Source: Delphinapterus leucas (Eukaryota > Chordata > Mammalia > Artiodactyla > Monodontidae). From it: a stretch of DNA of 64,000 bases. How positions within the stretch are numbered: position 1 is the stretch's first letter; every line of letters starts with the position of its first letter. Where the stretch lies: positions 3,156,402-3,220,401 of the forward strand of contig NW_022098037.1 in NCBI RefSeq assembly GCF_002288925.2. The letters run 5' to 3'. The notes beneath the pieces are model-generated. The model saw nothing but the letters and a program-made list of their open reading frames with translations, ran no database searches and had not been told where the DNA came from. The position numbers and the translations under genes were made by a program. This document shows positions 53,195-64,000 of this stretch, in pieces.

Positions 53195-54589
53195 TTAATT
53201 TTGTTTGTTTGCTTTTTCTTTTAAGATTTCACATATGATTAATATTATGCAGTACTTGTCTTTCTCCATCTGACTTATTTTACTTATAACACCTTCAAGG
53301 TCCATCCTCGTTGTCACAAGTGTCAAGATTTTCTTCTTTGTTACAGCTGAGTAGTATTCCATTGTGTGTATATGCATCACGTCTTCTTTATCCATTCATT
53401 CACTGATGAACACTTAGGTTGTTTCATATTGTAGCTATTGTAACTAATACTGCAATTAACATAAGGGTGCATATATCTTTTTGAATTAGTGTTTTCATGT
53501 TTTTTGAATAAATATCTAGAAGTAGAATAGCTGGGTAATATGGTAATTCTATTTTTAATTTTTTGCAGAATCTCCATACTGTTTTCCATAGTGACTATAC
53601 CAATATACAGTCCCATCAATCATGTATGAGGGTTACCTTTTCTCTACATCCTCTCCAACATTTGTTATCTCTTGTCTTTTTGATAATAGCCATTCTAACA
53701 AGTGTGACATTATATCTCAGTGTGATTTTGTTTACATTTCCTTAATAACTAGTGATGTTAAACATATTTTCATGTGCCTGTTGGCCATCTACGTGTTTTC
53801 TTTAGAAAATGTCTATTCAGATCCACCACCCATTTTCTAATCAGGTTGTTTTTGTTGTTGTTGTTCAGTTCTATGAGTTATTTATGTTTGGATATTAACC
53901 CCTTATCAAATATATGACTTGCAAATATCTTCTCCCATTAAGTAGGTTGCCTTTTCATTTTGATGATGGTTTCTGTTGCTATGAAGAAGTTTTTAGTCTG
54001 ATGTAGTCCCAGTTTTCCATTTTTACTTTTGTCTTCCTTGCCTTTGGAGTAAGATCCACAAAAACATCGCTAAGACTGATGTCAGTGATGTTACCACCTA
54101 TGTTTTCTTCTAGGAATTTTATGGTTTCATGTCTTACATTCAAGTCTTTAATCCATTTTGAGTTAATTTTTTGTATGGTGTAAGACAGTGGTCTAGTTTC
54201 ATTCTTTTGCATGTGGCTGTCAAGTTTTCCCAACTTATTGAAGAGACTGTCCTTCCTCTGTTGTATGTTCTTTGCTCCTTTGTTGTAAATTAATTGTTGA
54301 TATGTGTGGGGGTTTATTTCTGGGCTCTCAATTCTGTTCCATCGATCTGTCTTTTTTTGTGCCAGTACCATACTGTTTTGATTATGATAGCTTTGTATTA
54401 TAGTTTGAAATCAGGGAGCATGATAATTCCAGTTTTCTTCTTCTTTCTCAAGATTATTGTGGCTATTTGGGATCTTCCATAGTTCCATAAAAATTTTAGA
54501 AATATTTGTTCTAGTTCTGTGAAATATGCCATTGAAATTTTGATAGGGATTGCATGGAATCTATAGATTGCTTTGGGTAGTATGGACAT
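53195..54589 (-). pseudogene. L1 ORF2p C-terminal half, frameshifted
   Basis: Consecutive frames carry recognisable ORF2p text: 54589-54398 ('[20 protein letters not shown]'), 54371-53979 ('[20 protein letters not shown]', '[20 protein letters not shown]', 'KMENWDYIRLKTSS'), 53619-53377 and 53395-53195 ('MHIHTMEYYSAVTKKKI'). The cysteine motif region is broken. Frame changes show multiple indels. Confidence 0.87.
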
Positions 54590-54634
54590 TTTAGCAATAT
54601 TAATTCTTCCGATCCATGAATATGAAATATCTTT

Positions 54635-55333
54635 TCATTTGTTTTTGTTTTCTTCAATTTTTTTCATCAGTTTCTTATAGGTTTCAGTGTACAGGTCTTT
54701 CACCTCTTCTGTTAAATTTATTCCCAGGTATTTTGTCCTTTTTGATGCAATTGTAAATGGGATTGTTCTCTTAATTTCTCTTTCTGATGGTTCACTATTG
54801 GTGTAGGGAAATGTCACAGATTTCTGTATATTGATTTTGTATCCTACAACTTTACTGAATTCTACATTACTAATTACTGTTATTTGTTCTACCAGTTTTG
54901 GTGTGGAGTCTTTAGGGTTTTCTATATATAGTATTATGTCATCTGCAAATAGCGACAATTTTACTCCTTCCTTTCCAATTTGAATTCCATTAATTTCTTT
55001 TTCCTGTATGATTGCTATGGCTAGGACTTCCAAAACTATGTTAAATGAAAATGGAAAAAGTGAGCATCTTTGTCTTGTTTCTGATCTCAGAGGAAAAGCT
55101 TTCAGCTTTTTACCAGTAAGTATGATGCTAGTTGTGGGTTTGTCATATATAGCCTTTATTACATTGAGGTCCATTCCTTCTACACACACTTTGTTGAGAG
55201 CTTTTATCATAAATGGATGTTGAATTTTGTCAAATGCATTTTCTGCATCAGCTGAGATAATTGTATGGTTTTTATCCTTCATTTTGTTAATGTGATGTAT
55301 CATGTTGATTGATTTGCAGATGTTGAACCACAC
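54635..55333 (-). pseudogene. L1 ORF2p reverse-transcriptase core, 232 codons open
   Basis: This is the longest frame in the window. It covers '[20 protein letters not shown]' (RT block 3), '[20 protein letters not shown]' (catalytic FADD box, kept intact) and '[20 protein letters not shown]' (block 6). The block-4 motif is altered: '[20 protein letters not shown]' replaces the usual TRQGCPLSP, so the conserved G and P are lost. With frameshifts on both sides it cannot give active enzyme. The persistence of the open frame is probably chance given the moderate age. Confidence 0.92.
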
Positions 55334-55519
55334 TTACATCCTTGGAAAAAATTCCACTTGATCATAATGTATGATTTTCTTTAATGTATTGTTGGAATTG
55401 GTTTGCTAATATTTTGTTGTGAATTTTTAATCTATATTCACCAAGGATTTTGACCTCTAATTTTCTTTTTTTGTGGTATACTTGTCTGGTTTGTTGGACA
55501 GGAAATGCATGTTTTGGTA

Positions 55520-55723
55520 TCAGTGTAATGCTGGCTTTGTAAAATGTGTTTGGAGGGTTTCCCTACTTTTCAATTTTGGGGATGATTTTGAAAAGGATAC
55601 ATACTGAATATCTTTGAATGTTTTGTAGAGCTCACCAGTGAAGCTGTCTGGTCCAGGGCTTTTGTTCATTTGGAGATTTTTTAATGCTGCTTTAATTTCC
55701 TTACCAGTAGTCAGTCTATTCAA
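55520..55723 (-). pseudogene. L1 ORF2p segment before the RT core
   Basis: 'TTGKEIKAALKNLQMNKSPG' and 'PDSFTGELYKTFKDI' mark the conserved K-S-P-G-P-D block at the start of the RT domain. A stop/frameshift separates it from the 232-codon frame. Confidence 0.85.
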
Positions 55724-56725
55724 AATTTCTATCTATTCATGATTCAGTCTTGGATGTTTGTATGTTTCTAGAAATTTATCCATTTTTTTCTAAGTTGTCC
55801 AACTTGTTGGCATACAATTTTCTGTACTAGCCTCTTATGATCTTTGTATTTCTATAATATAAATAGTAACTTCTTTTCATTTCTGATTTTATTTACTTGA
55901 TTGTATTTACTTGAGTCTTCTCCCTTTTCTTCTTGTTTAGTCTACTTAAAGGTTTGTCAATTTTGTATATCTTTTCAAAGAACTAGCTCTTAGTTTCATT
56001 GATTTTTTTCTATTTTTTTTTGTTGTTAGTATCTATTTCATTTATTTCCACTGTAATCCTTATTATTTCCATCCTTCTACTAATTTGGGGATTCATTTGC
56101 TCTTTTTTGTAGTTCCTTTCGGTATAAAGTTAGACTGTTTATCTTGGTTTTCTCTTACTTTTTGAGGAAGGACTGTATTACTATGAACTTCCCTCTTAGA
56201 ACCAGTTTTGCTATATCCCATAGATTTTTGTATGTTGTATTTCTGTTTTCACTTGTCTCTAAATATTTTTTGATTTCTCCTTGATTTCTTTGATGAACCA
56301 TTAGTTGTTCAGTAGCATGTCGTTTAATCTCCATGTTTTTGTGGCTTTCCCTATTTTTTTCTAGTGATTGAGTTCTAGTTTCATATCATTGTGATTGGGG
56401 AAGATGCTTGATAGTATTTCAATCTTTTTTAATTTACTGAGATTTGTTTTGTGACCTAACATGTTATCTCTCCGGGAGAATATTCCATCTGCACTTGAGA
56501 AGAATATGTATTCTGCTACTTTTGGAAGGAATGTTCTGTACATATTCTAAAGTCCATCTGGCCTAACGTGTTGTTTAAGTCTAATGTTTCCTTATAGATT
56601 TTCTGTCTGGATGATCTATCCATTCATGAAAGTGGGATGTTAGACAATTACTATTATTGTATTGCATTAAATTTCTCCCTTTAAGTCTGTTAATATTTGC
56701 TTTATATATCTTGGTGCTCTTCCCA

Positions 56726-56809
56726 TTCTTTTATTCTTTACCAAAACACCCTATGGATTTATTTCTTAAACACAACACAATCAGTAATACTGTTATGCAT
56801 TTGTTTGCT
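56726..56809. other. Short unassigned gap
   Basis: Flank between the L1 and an L2 end. Nothing recognised. Confidence 0.3.
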
Positions 56810-56950
56810 CATTTGTTACCTCTCCTTCACCACTAGAATGTAGGCTCAGCAAGAGCAGGACCCTTATATGTCTCATTCATCATTGTATACCCTGTTCCTG
56901 GAACAGTTCTTGGAGCATGGTGGGCTCTCAATAAAAATTGAGTGAATGTA
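56810..56950 (+). mobile_element. L2 LINE 3' end
   Basis: 'gaatgtaggctcagcaagag', 'cattgtataccctgttcctg' and 'ggtgggctctcaataaaaat' followed by 'tgagtgaatg' form the classical L2 3' terminus. Confidence 0.85.
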
Positions 56951-59450
56951 TAGTTTTTGCATGATAAACACATTAAGGCTGTATAAAAATTTAGACACTC
57001 ACTCTTTCAAATATTTCTAACTTCTCATGTAAATTTCAGTAATACAAAAAGCAAATTATGAGCCATAAGACAGGCTAGTATTCCATTATTCTCTAAGACC
57101 AGACTTTTGAAAATTGACTTATGAAATATTCAAAGGAAAGCAAAATTTTATTCAATCTAATTCAGAAAGAAATCTGACTTTAGTTTAATTGCTGTAATTG
57201 TAGTGAATGTCACTTTAAAATATATCTTGGTAAATGGATATTGTTAACAACAATATAATGTTTTCTTTTGATAATTAGTTTCTTGAAGCCTGTGTTTAGG
57301 AAATCTTTTCATTTTCTAATTAGTTTTGTTTTTTTGTTTGTTGTTGGATTTTTTCCTGAATAGTTAATTACATTTCACAGTACTTAGGGTAGACAATTCA
57401 CAATCTCTTTTATCCGACTCTAGATTTAACTTTTCATTTGGAGTTTTGTCATCCTATGCTGACTTCTGCTTTGGGTTGCTTCAAACGATGATTTAAAAAG
57501 AAAAATCTAGGTAGCACACTATGTAAACTCTAATCAAGAAAATATAACACGTTGCAAGTTAAATAAATACTTTAGTCTCAGACATGGGCATTTATCCTGC
57601 TCCTACTGTATGGATGATTCTAGCAAAAAGTAAAAATAATACAAATGGTTGTAGGAAAATAACATGTGTTATATCCTGCTATTTTTTAATAGGCATCTTC
57701 AAAGAGATAACCCCCTAAGAAGAGCTTATCTAATCTGAACTAAAAACATAAAGGGATTTCTTATAAATGGACTGACTTGCCTTGAAGTTGACATGTCAGG
57801 GCTAATTATTAAAATAACATTTCATTTATGGAATTTTGTAAGTTAAATTACTCCAAAGCATGTAAAAAGAAAAAAATGATATTAGCCAGGCAGTTTGCCA
57901 CAATTAAAAAAAACTACTAAATTGCACACAGCATCTCTCTGCCACGTCTTTCTTTTACACCATAATTCAAAAACCTGGGAGTAGGGCTTTGTTCACCAGC
58001 CAGCAGTAAATATATTGGTTATAATGTCAATGAACTTTAAAACAAGCTCACCAAAACGGAACTCATTACTCTCCGAGCCACATCACTATTGGCATATGGT
58101 ACATTCATGCCATGACTTTTCATTGTACAAGTGGGTTATATTTCTCAGAATGATTCTATTTTTTTTTAATGCTTAAACTGGCATTCATTTTTATTTACTG
58201 CAGATCTGAGAAGCTTTGTGTGGAGAAATACATCTTTAAGTAAATATAAATTTTGTCCTTGGTGACAGGCTAATACATATTACACCAGGGAATTTGGTAG
58301 AGATTGATTTCTGTTTGTGGGTAAGAATAATACTGGCATGTTTATTCTTCTATAAAGTTCATGAGGGAAGGAGATAAAGAAAAGATAGATTTTTGGAGTG
58401 GTTCTAATTACAAACAGATTACAGAATTGATATCCTATGACAGTAATGGAGAAGAATATGCTTCGATTATGCATTGATGTAGAATGGTGGATTATGGACC
58501 TGTGACCTGGTGAATAAATCGGAGGCAAGAGTGATTTGCAGGGAGAAGCTTAGTGTTGAGTTTTCCTAGGTTAGGCACATCCTGAAATCAAGGCAATCGT
58601 CTGAATAATTCTCTGCCAGACTTGGGACCTGGGGTTGATCAGAATCAGCAGATCATCTCAATAATATCAAAAGAGAAGCATATTTTGCTCCATAGGGAAT
58701 AAATACTTCTGTAAGACAATAACAGCTTGAAAATCACATTTTTAGTCATAGGAAATACATAAAACATAAAAATATCATTTCTCTTTCTCATCTTGGAGCC
58801 AAGTCATCAACAAATGGATGGTTTTGTCTTTTTTCCATTCTATGCACAATGCTATAAAGATTCAAAATGAACATAATCAAGGTGCATCAGGCATAAAAGT
58901 AAGACTATAAGGGAAGAGGTAAACAGTAACACAAACAAATGTACATTTTGGCTATATTTAGTTCCTAACATTTGGATACCAAGCACTGTTTTTCCCAGAA
59001 GGGATGTTAACTTGCCAAACTCTCATTTGGTGGAACACTACGTAGAGCTTATCTTTTCTTCCCTTACATTTTAAAAGGCTATCTGTTTCCCTCTTTTGAA
59101 ATTACTTATTACATAAATCACTTCAAATCTTTTCTTGTCCCCTTTTCCTCAAACGACCCTAATGTCATCCCCAAGGGACAGACAGATGCAATTTAGTACC
59201 CCAAATCTCTACTTTAATTTATTTTATTATTATTACTAATACCTAACATTTCTCATTAGGTCCCTGACTTTACTCAGTGATCCTGTATTAGGCTCAACAC
59301 GGGAGGCTTGGCATTTGCTCCACATTTCTGTTTTCTTTTCCATCTTTTTTTTGGCCTTTTTGTGTTATGAGCAATTTAGCAAAACAAAATGTGAAAACTA
59401 GAACTAAAGTTTGTGAAATAAATTCTTAATTTCACAAGTAGCCCTTTGCC
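56951..59450. other. 2.5 kb without a recognisable feature
   Basis: AT-rich, no frame above 82 codons, no repeat family recognised by eye. Any conserved non-coding element here would need alignment to be seen. Confidence 0.45.
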
Positions 59451-59489
59451 TGTCTCCCTAAGAAAGTAAATAAGTAATAAATAAAGACA
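59451..59489. repeat. Dispersed near-identical 39-bp segment, copy 1
   Basis: 'tgtctccctaagaaagtaaa' and the following 'taagtaataa' recur at 59763. Separation is 312 bp, same orientation, with two or three mismatches. Confidence 0.85.
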
Positions 59490-59762
59490 TAAGTTAGGAA
59501 GAAAAGGTTAAAATGAGATAATGGCTGCATTTGAGAATAAAGGTCAGCTATTAGTTTGTAGCGGCAACTTGCACACAATGACTGTTGTTTCCACAGTTCC
59601 CTTCCTGGGGAAGGCGCATGCCTCGATGGCTGTTCTGAACTAAGCACATTGTCTGAACACTGCAAATATTAAAAACTTCAATACCTGCAATTTCTCATGG
59701 ATGGTAAATCTAGTAAATTTAATCTCCTAAGTTCAACAATTACATTTTAGTAGATCTATATA

Positions 59763-59822
59763 TGTCTCCCTAAAAAAGTAAATAAGTAATAAATGAAGTA
59801 ATAAATAAGTAATAAATAAATG
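59763..59822. repeat. Dispersed segment, copy 2, with (TAAA)n-like extension
   Basis: This is the second copy of the segment at 59451. It is extended by an additional 'ataaataagtaataaataaa' unit, so the tract has itself partially duplicated. Confidence 0.85.
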
Positions 59823-59844
59823 AAACCTATACTAAGGTAATGAT

Positions 59845-59955
59845 AACTATATGAGCTAATATTTGTTGCACTTACCCATGCAGCAGGTCTATTTTATATT
59901 CATTATCTCAGTTGATTTTCTTAACCACCCTATGAAGTGGGTTGAATGAGTGGGA
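59845..59955 (-). mobile_element. MIR SINE fragment
   Basis: 'agctaatatttgttgcactt', 'tattcattatctcagttgat' and 'accaccctatgaagtgggtt' are the reversed MIR. Confidence 0.65.
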
Positions 59956-60300
59956 CTTACCGGGTATAATCATAAGCATTTTCATTTGTCTCCCAATGTT
60001 TCTTTAAAATTTGTACAGTGAGAAAGTTCTTTCCACCCCACCTGGAAACATGGTCAGGCTCCATAATTTCTTTGACTTCTCTTAAGGAAGCAAAACTCCT
60101 ATAGTCACTTTAAGCCATAAAATATAATCTCAATTTTAGTATATAATTTATGAGGCATATTAAAGGTAAAAGCTACTTCTTCCTGAGCCCTCAATGTCCC
60201 ATGGTTCACATTAAGCATTCCCACCCAGGCCTACTTGCTCAGCTATGCAGGCCCACAGGACAAATTTTATGAAGATTTCCACACCTGGAAACACTCATGC
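59956..60300. other. No recognisable feature
   Basis: Unassigned sequence. Confidence 0.35.
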
Positions 60301-61985
60301 CTTCTTTTAAAAAATAGCTTAGATCAAACGTTTATTAAATACAAAAGGATTTTATAAGGTATGTATAAGATGGAAAGAATAACAGCACAATGAACCCCTA
60401 AGTACACAATATCCAGTTTAAGAAATAGAACACTTTGTGTGCCCTTTTTACCTCCATTATGCCAAAGCATCTTTGTATTATGTAGCTGTAGTTCATTCAT
60501 TTCCTCTATAATATTTCATTGTATGAACTTACTATGATTTATCCATTTTATTGGGTACTATGGATTGACATTGTGCTTTTAAGTTGCATTTCCTTAACTA
60601 CTGATGGGACTGAATGTTTTTTCATGTGTTTATTTTTCATTCATACCACCTCCTCTGTCATTTGCGTATATTTTCTATTGTTTGTCCTTCTCTTACTGAT
60701 TTTTAGGAGTTCTCTCTCATATGTATATATATCCTGACCCCTAGTCCATTGACTGGTATAGCAGTTACTATTTTCTGCCAGTGCATAGTTTGTCTTTTTA
60801 TTTTCTTCATGAGCATTTTTGATGAAGAGAAGTTCTTAAACTTAATGCAACGAACATATCAATAATTTCCTTTATGCTTTACATTTTTAAAGTCTTGTTT
60901 AAGAATCCTTCTTAATCACAAAATTTTACAGTGTATTATCCACCTGGAATTGATTTTTGTATATGGTATGATATGAAACTCCATGTCGTTTTTATCAGTA
61001 TGAATGATCCTCCCAGCACCATTAATTGCATTAGATTTCCATGTATCTGTGAGTCTGCTTGAGGAATTCTGTATTCTGCTCCACTGATCAGTTTGTCTAT
61101 CCTTGCAATAATGACACGCTATCTTAATTACTAAAGCTTTATAATAAGTGTTGACATTTTGTGTGCCGCACTCCTGCATAGTTTTTCTCCATCAGGCGTA
61201 CTGTGGTTATTATTGGCTTGCTGCCCTTCCATGTAGATTTTAGAATCAGCGTGTCACAATTCACGTACACAATGCAACACAACAAAACAATGATTATGAT
61301 GACCTTAACTCCATAGGTTAAGTCAGTGAGCACTGACATCTTCACCATGGCTTGGTGATATGTCTCAATATCAATAGGACAATTCCTTCTTTCTTAACTA
61401 CGGTTTTCAATGTTGCCTTGATTGTTTGGGGACATTTGTTTTTCCATACAAACTTTAGACTAAGTTTACCGAGTTCTTCAAAACATCCAACTGAGATTTT
61501 AGAGATTGCATATGTGTGAATTAATCTGGAGAAGAATTTACTTTTCCATAAGGGATAGAACCACCAAAAAGTATAAAATTTCTCTTCATTTATTCAGAAC
61601 ATCTCTCTCTTTTATTCAAGTTTTAAGATATTCTCCATAGAAGTCTTGCGTGTTCCATTTAAGTTAAAATTCTTTGTACTTGTTGCTGTTGTGGATGGTT
61701 TTTACTTTAATTAAATTTTCTGGTTACTTATTGCTTTTGTAGAAACTGCTATTAATTTTTGTACTTTGGTCTTGTATTTAGCTATCTTGCTAAACTCTTA
61801 TTAGGTCTAACAGTTTGTCAGGTTTTATTATTTTTTTTAAAAAAATCTTTCCTTCCAATCCTCATTTCTCTAATTTCTTTCCTCACAACACTGACCTGGA
61901 CCTTCAGTACTATGTTAAACAGTAATAGGGGTATTGGTCCCATATCACACACTCCTAGTCCTGTTATAATCCTTCACTAGGCTTC
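60301..61985 (-). mobile_element. Ancient L1 LINE (L1M-like), 3'UTR to RT region
   Basis: The left end ('cccctaagtacacaatatcc', 'agtttaagaaatagaacact') is the reversed 3'UTR of an old L1. It is followed by ORF2-antisense text such as 'ttaagttgcatttccttaac', 'tacagtgtattatccacctg', 'tccactgatcagtttgtcta' and 'ctaatttctttcctcaca'. It is much more decayed than the other L1 copies. Confidence 0.75.
60916..61348 (-). pseudogene. Ancient L1 ORF2p remnant
   Basis: The minus-strand frame at 61179-60916 holds 'ALVIKIACHYCKDRQTDQWS' and 'IPYTKINSRWIIHCKIL'. These correspond to the ORF2p 'KAAV-I-K...QWNRIE' and '[10 protein letters not shown]' segments. The upstream frame (61348-61139) overlaps it and carries 'VKMSVLTDLTYG' near the 'NIVKM' region. 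Highly degenerate. Confidence 0.7.
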
Positions 61986-62799
61986 AAGTGCAGGAGAAGG
62001 AGTAGGGATACCCACAGACCAGCAGCAGGTCTTGAGGTTATATAGTTTGCAAGAGTGGGAGCTGTGACAAACACCTGCATCATTTAATTCCAAAGACCTT
62101 GATCTTTGCACTGTATTTACAAAAAACACTAGAATTTAATTTACTTTAATAAATATGTATTGATCACCTGTTAGCACTAAATAAATATACTGAGTCACTG
62201 AGGTTTCTGCATAAAATTTGTATTATAATTTCATGAGAAACACATTTATAAATATATATATATATATATATATAATATACTACTCAATCCAAAAAAATTT
62301 TAAAAACAAACCCTTGGAATTTTCTCAGCAAGGAGATGCCTCAAACAGGTTCATTAACCAGAAGATTGAACAAGAACACTGTCATTTTTCAAAGCATTAA
62401 ATTATCCAAGTGAAATCATAACATCAGTTTTATAAAAGGAATATTTTACTCTTCACTTGAATAGTAGGCCTTAAAAGCTAAAAGTTAGTCATTTCAAGTT
62501 TGCCCTTCTTTCACAGTGGTATTTGATTATTCATAATGAGAAGCCAGTGCCTTTGAAAGTAGACTATAAGAGGAAATAGATCTTTTTTTTTCATTTTCCT
62601 AGTGACTGCACAAATGGAAGACCTCATTAATCAAGATGACTCCATTGAAAAGCTGACATTGGACACATCACCATGCAGTTGTCATTTTTGGCCCCCTGTG
62701 ATCTATTTCAGTTTCACACACTTGCAAAACAAGTTTTATCCCCTTGCACCCAATCAAGAATCTAACTGATTGTCTTCGAGTATTTGAAAATTATTATAG
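61986..62799. other. No gene; (TA)n run
   Basis: A (TA)n tract of about 22 bases lies near 62253-62275. Otherwise unassigned. Confidence 0.4.
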
Positions 62800-63005
62800 G
62801 AGGGAAATGCATTCAATGAACATTTATTAAGCACCAACGAGGCTCTACGTGGCAGGCAAGGCTCTCAGCGTACAGAGAAAGATGTGATCATCTCCTCACA
62901 TGTCTCCAAAGCCGGAGGAGAGATACAAAGTAAGCAGAGACTTCCAATAGCAAGGAATAAGAGCTGTAATCAAGGTCTGTTGTAGTGTTTTGAACGTACA
63001 GATGG
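62800..63005 (-). mobile_element. L2 LINE 3' fragment
   Basis: 'tcaatgaacatttattaagc', 'ggcaggcaaggctctcagcg' and 'agtaagcagagacttccaat' fit the reversed L2 3' end. Confidence 0.65.
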
Positions 63006-63009
63006 ATAA

Positions 63010-63500
63010 TGTACTAGGTGTCTATTACTACATAGTATTGCTACAAATTTAACAGCTTAAAAATGATACATGTTTATTTTCACCCAGTGGGTCAGGTCCT
63101 AGCTGGGTCCTCTCTAAGTTCTTACAAGGCTACAAATAAGGTGTCACCTGAGGCTGTGGTCTCATCTGAAGCTTGACAGGGGAAAAATCCTCTTCCAAGT
63201 TCACATGATTGTTGAGAGCCCTCAGTTCTTTGTAGGCTGTAGTAGTAGTGGTCCCAGTCTCTTGCCAGGTAACATTGGAGGATGTCCTCCAGTTTCTTGC
63301 CATGTGGCACTCTCCATCATTGCAGCTTGCTTTTTCAAAGTTAGGTTAGCAAGGAAGAGAGAGACTCAGCAAGATGGGAACTACAAATGTGCATAACATA
63401 ATTAAGTACAAAATAATAACACATTCTGTCTACAAGCAAGTCACAGGTTCTGCCTGTACTCAAGGGAAAGGATCCCACTGGGGCATGAGGACAATACAAT
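63010..63500 (-). mobile_element. Old MLT1-like LTR
   Basis: 'aggtgtctattactacatag', 'gtctcatctgaagcttgaca', 'cagtttcttgccatgtggca' and 'caagcaagtcacaggttctg' follow the order of an old MLT1-class LTR in reverse. The 62-codon minus-strand frame within it has no meaning. Confidence 0.5.
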
Positions 63501-63685
63501 TGTTCTGTCTGACTCAGATATTTACTCTGGCCCTAGGGTGCTAACTGAGTCCTGAAAACATGGATGGATGCTCCAGACAGAATTCATCTCATAGCATAAG
63601 AGAGCAAAGACTAGTCAGAAACTTCAAGTAGTCTTTGGGACTGTTATATGGTGGGAAGGGGGTGATCATGGGCTGAAAATGGATG

Positions 63686-63779
63686 CTAATCATAGTAACC
63701 AACTTTTCAGAGCACTTACCACGGTCAAGTTTTTTTCAGAGGAATTTACATGTGTTGTTTCCCATTAATCTTTACAACC
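63686..63779 (-). mobile_element. MIR SINE fragment
   Basis: 'agagcacttaccacggtcaa' and 'ttcccattaatctttacaac' are the reversed MIR start. The MIR is cut by the LTR that follows. Confidence 0.55.
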
Positions 63780-64000
63780 CTTAGTCTGCTTGGACAGCCA
63801 TAATAAAACACCATAGACTGGAGGTTTAAACAACAGACATTTACTTCTCACCATTCTGGAAGCCGAGAAGTTCAAGATCAAGGTACCTGCTGACTCAGTT
63901 CCTGAGAGAGCTCTCTTTCTGGCTTGCGGATGGTCAGCTTCTCACTATGTCCTCACTTGGTCTTTTCTCAGTGTGTTCCCATTGGTGGGGAGCTGGGGAG
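63780..64000 (-). mobile_element. MLT1-type MaLR LTR, cut by the window end
   Basis: 'ttagtctgcttggacagcca', 'aggtttaaacaacagacatt', 'gagaagttcaagatcaaggt' and 'gctctctttctggcttgcgg' are the reversed start of an MLT1-class LTR. The rest lies beyond base 64000. Confidence 0.85.

Larger units (their letters stand above)
52986..56725 (-). mobile_element. L1 LINE, 3.7 kb, 5'-truncated
   Basis: Minus-strand L1 running from the 3'UTR ('aattttgtttgtttgctttt', 'ttccattgtgtgtatatgca') through most of ORF2 to about the endonuclease/RT linker ('ctgttaatatttgctttata'). It is more diverged than the L1 at 18-23 kb. ORF2 is in several frames. No 5'UTR or ORF1 is present. Confidence 0.92.

Overview
This window looks like mammalian nuclear DNA from a cetartiodactyl, most likely a whale or dolphin. 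Seven tRNA-derived SINEs carry the 'cttccctggtggcgcagtgg' type of head and the 'ctgggcccgtgagccatggc' type of body that I know from cetacean genomes. The L1 copies have the matching 3' ends and, in one case, a GC-rich 5'UTR of the same lineage. The species call is recognition from memory, not a search.

I find no host protein-coding gene, no exon with convincing splice context, no rRNA or tRNA gene, no CRISPR array and no bacterial-type operon. The reading frames over 60 codons are short and overlapping. Most are chance frames in SINEs, microsatellites or the antisense of L1. The window reads as intergenic or deep intronic sequence made of layered transposable elements. The only frames with recognisable protein content are decayed L1 ORF2 pieces (18.7-21.6 kb, 25.7-26.4 kb, 53.2-55.7 kb, 60.9-61.3 kb).

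Layout. 0-8 kb: old LTR, MIR, L2 and a decayed DNA transposon, plus a polyadenylated 3'UTR retrocopy inserted in an L2 (3750-5068). 8-10 kb: a CHR SINE, a DNA transposon with 14-bp terminal inverted repeats, then a palindromic microsatellite. 13-18 kb: MaLR LTRs, MIRs and a second SINE. 18.3-23.6 kb: a minus-strand L1 with its 5'UTR but without ORF1 and the endonuclease region. 24.9-27.5 kb: a solo class I LTR inside an L2, a 3' L1 piece, and an MLT1-type LTR with a 5-bp target duplication. 28-42 kb: four more SINEs, L1 3' stubs, a probable LTR promoter at 36.7-37.2 kb and a 3 x 35-bp tandem repeat. 42-52 kb: MaLR LTRs, L2s, two Tigger-like DNA transposons, a nested MIR/L1 stack, a SINE, and an unexplained 88-bp segment present twice. 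52-56.7 kb: an L2 carrying a poly(A)-tailed LTR transcript, then an older L1 with a 232-codon open reverse-transcriptase segment. 57-64 kb: mostly unassigned AT-rich sequence, an ancient L1, L2, MIR and LTR pieces.

No set of genes works together here. The biology is insertion history: L1 machinery has probably mobilised SINEs, a cellular mRNA 3' end and an LTR-terminated transcript, each marked by a poly(A) tail and, where visible, target-site duplications. I did not find a previously undescribed biological system.
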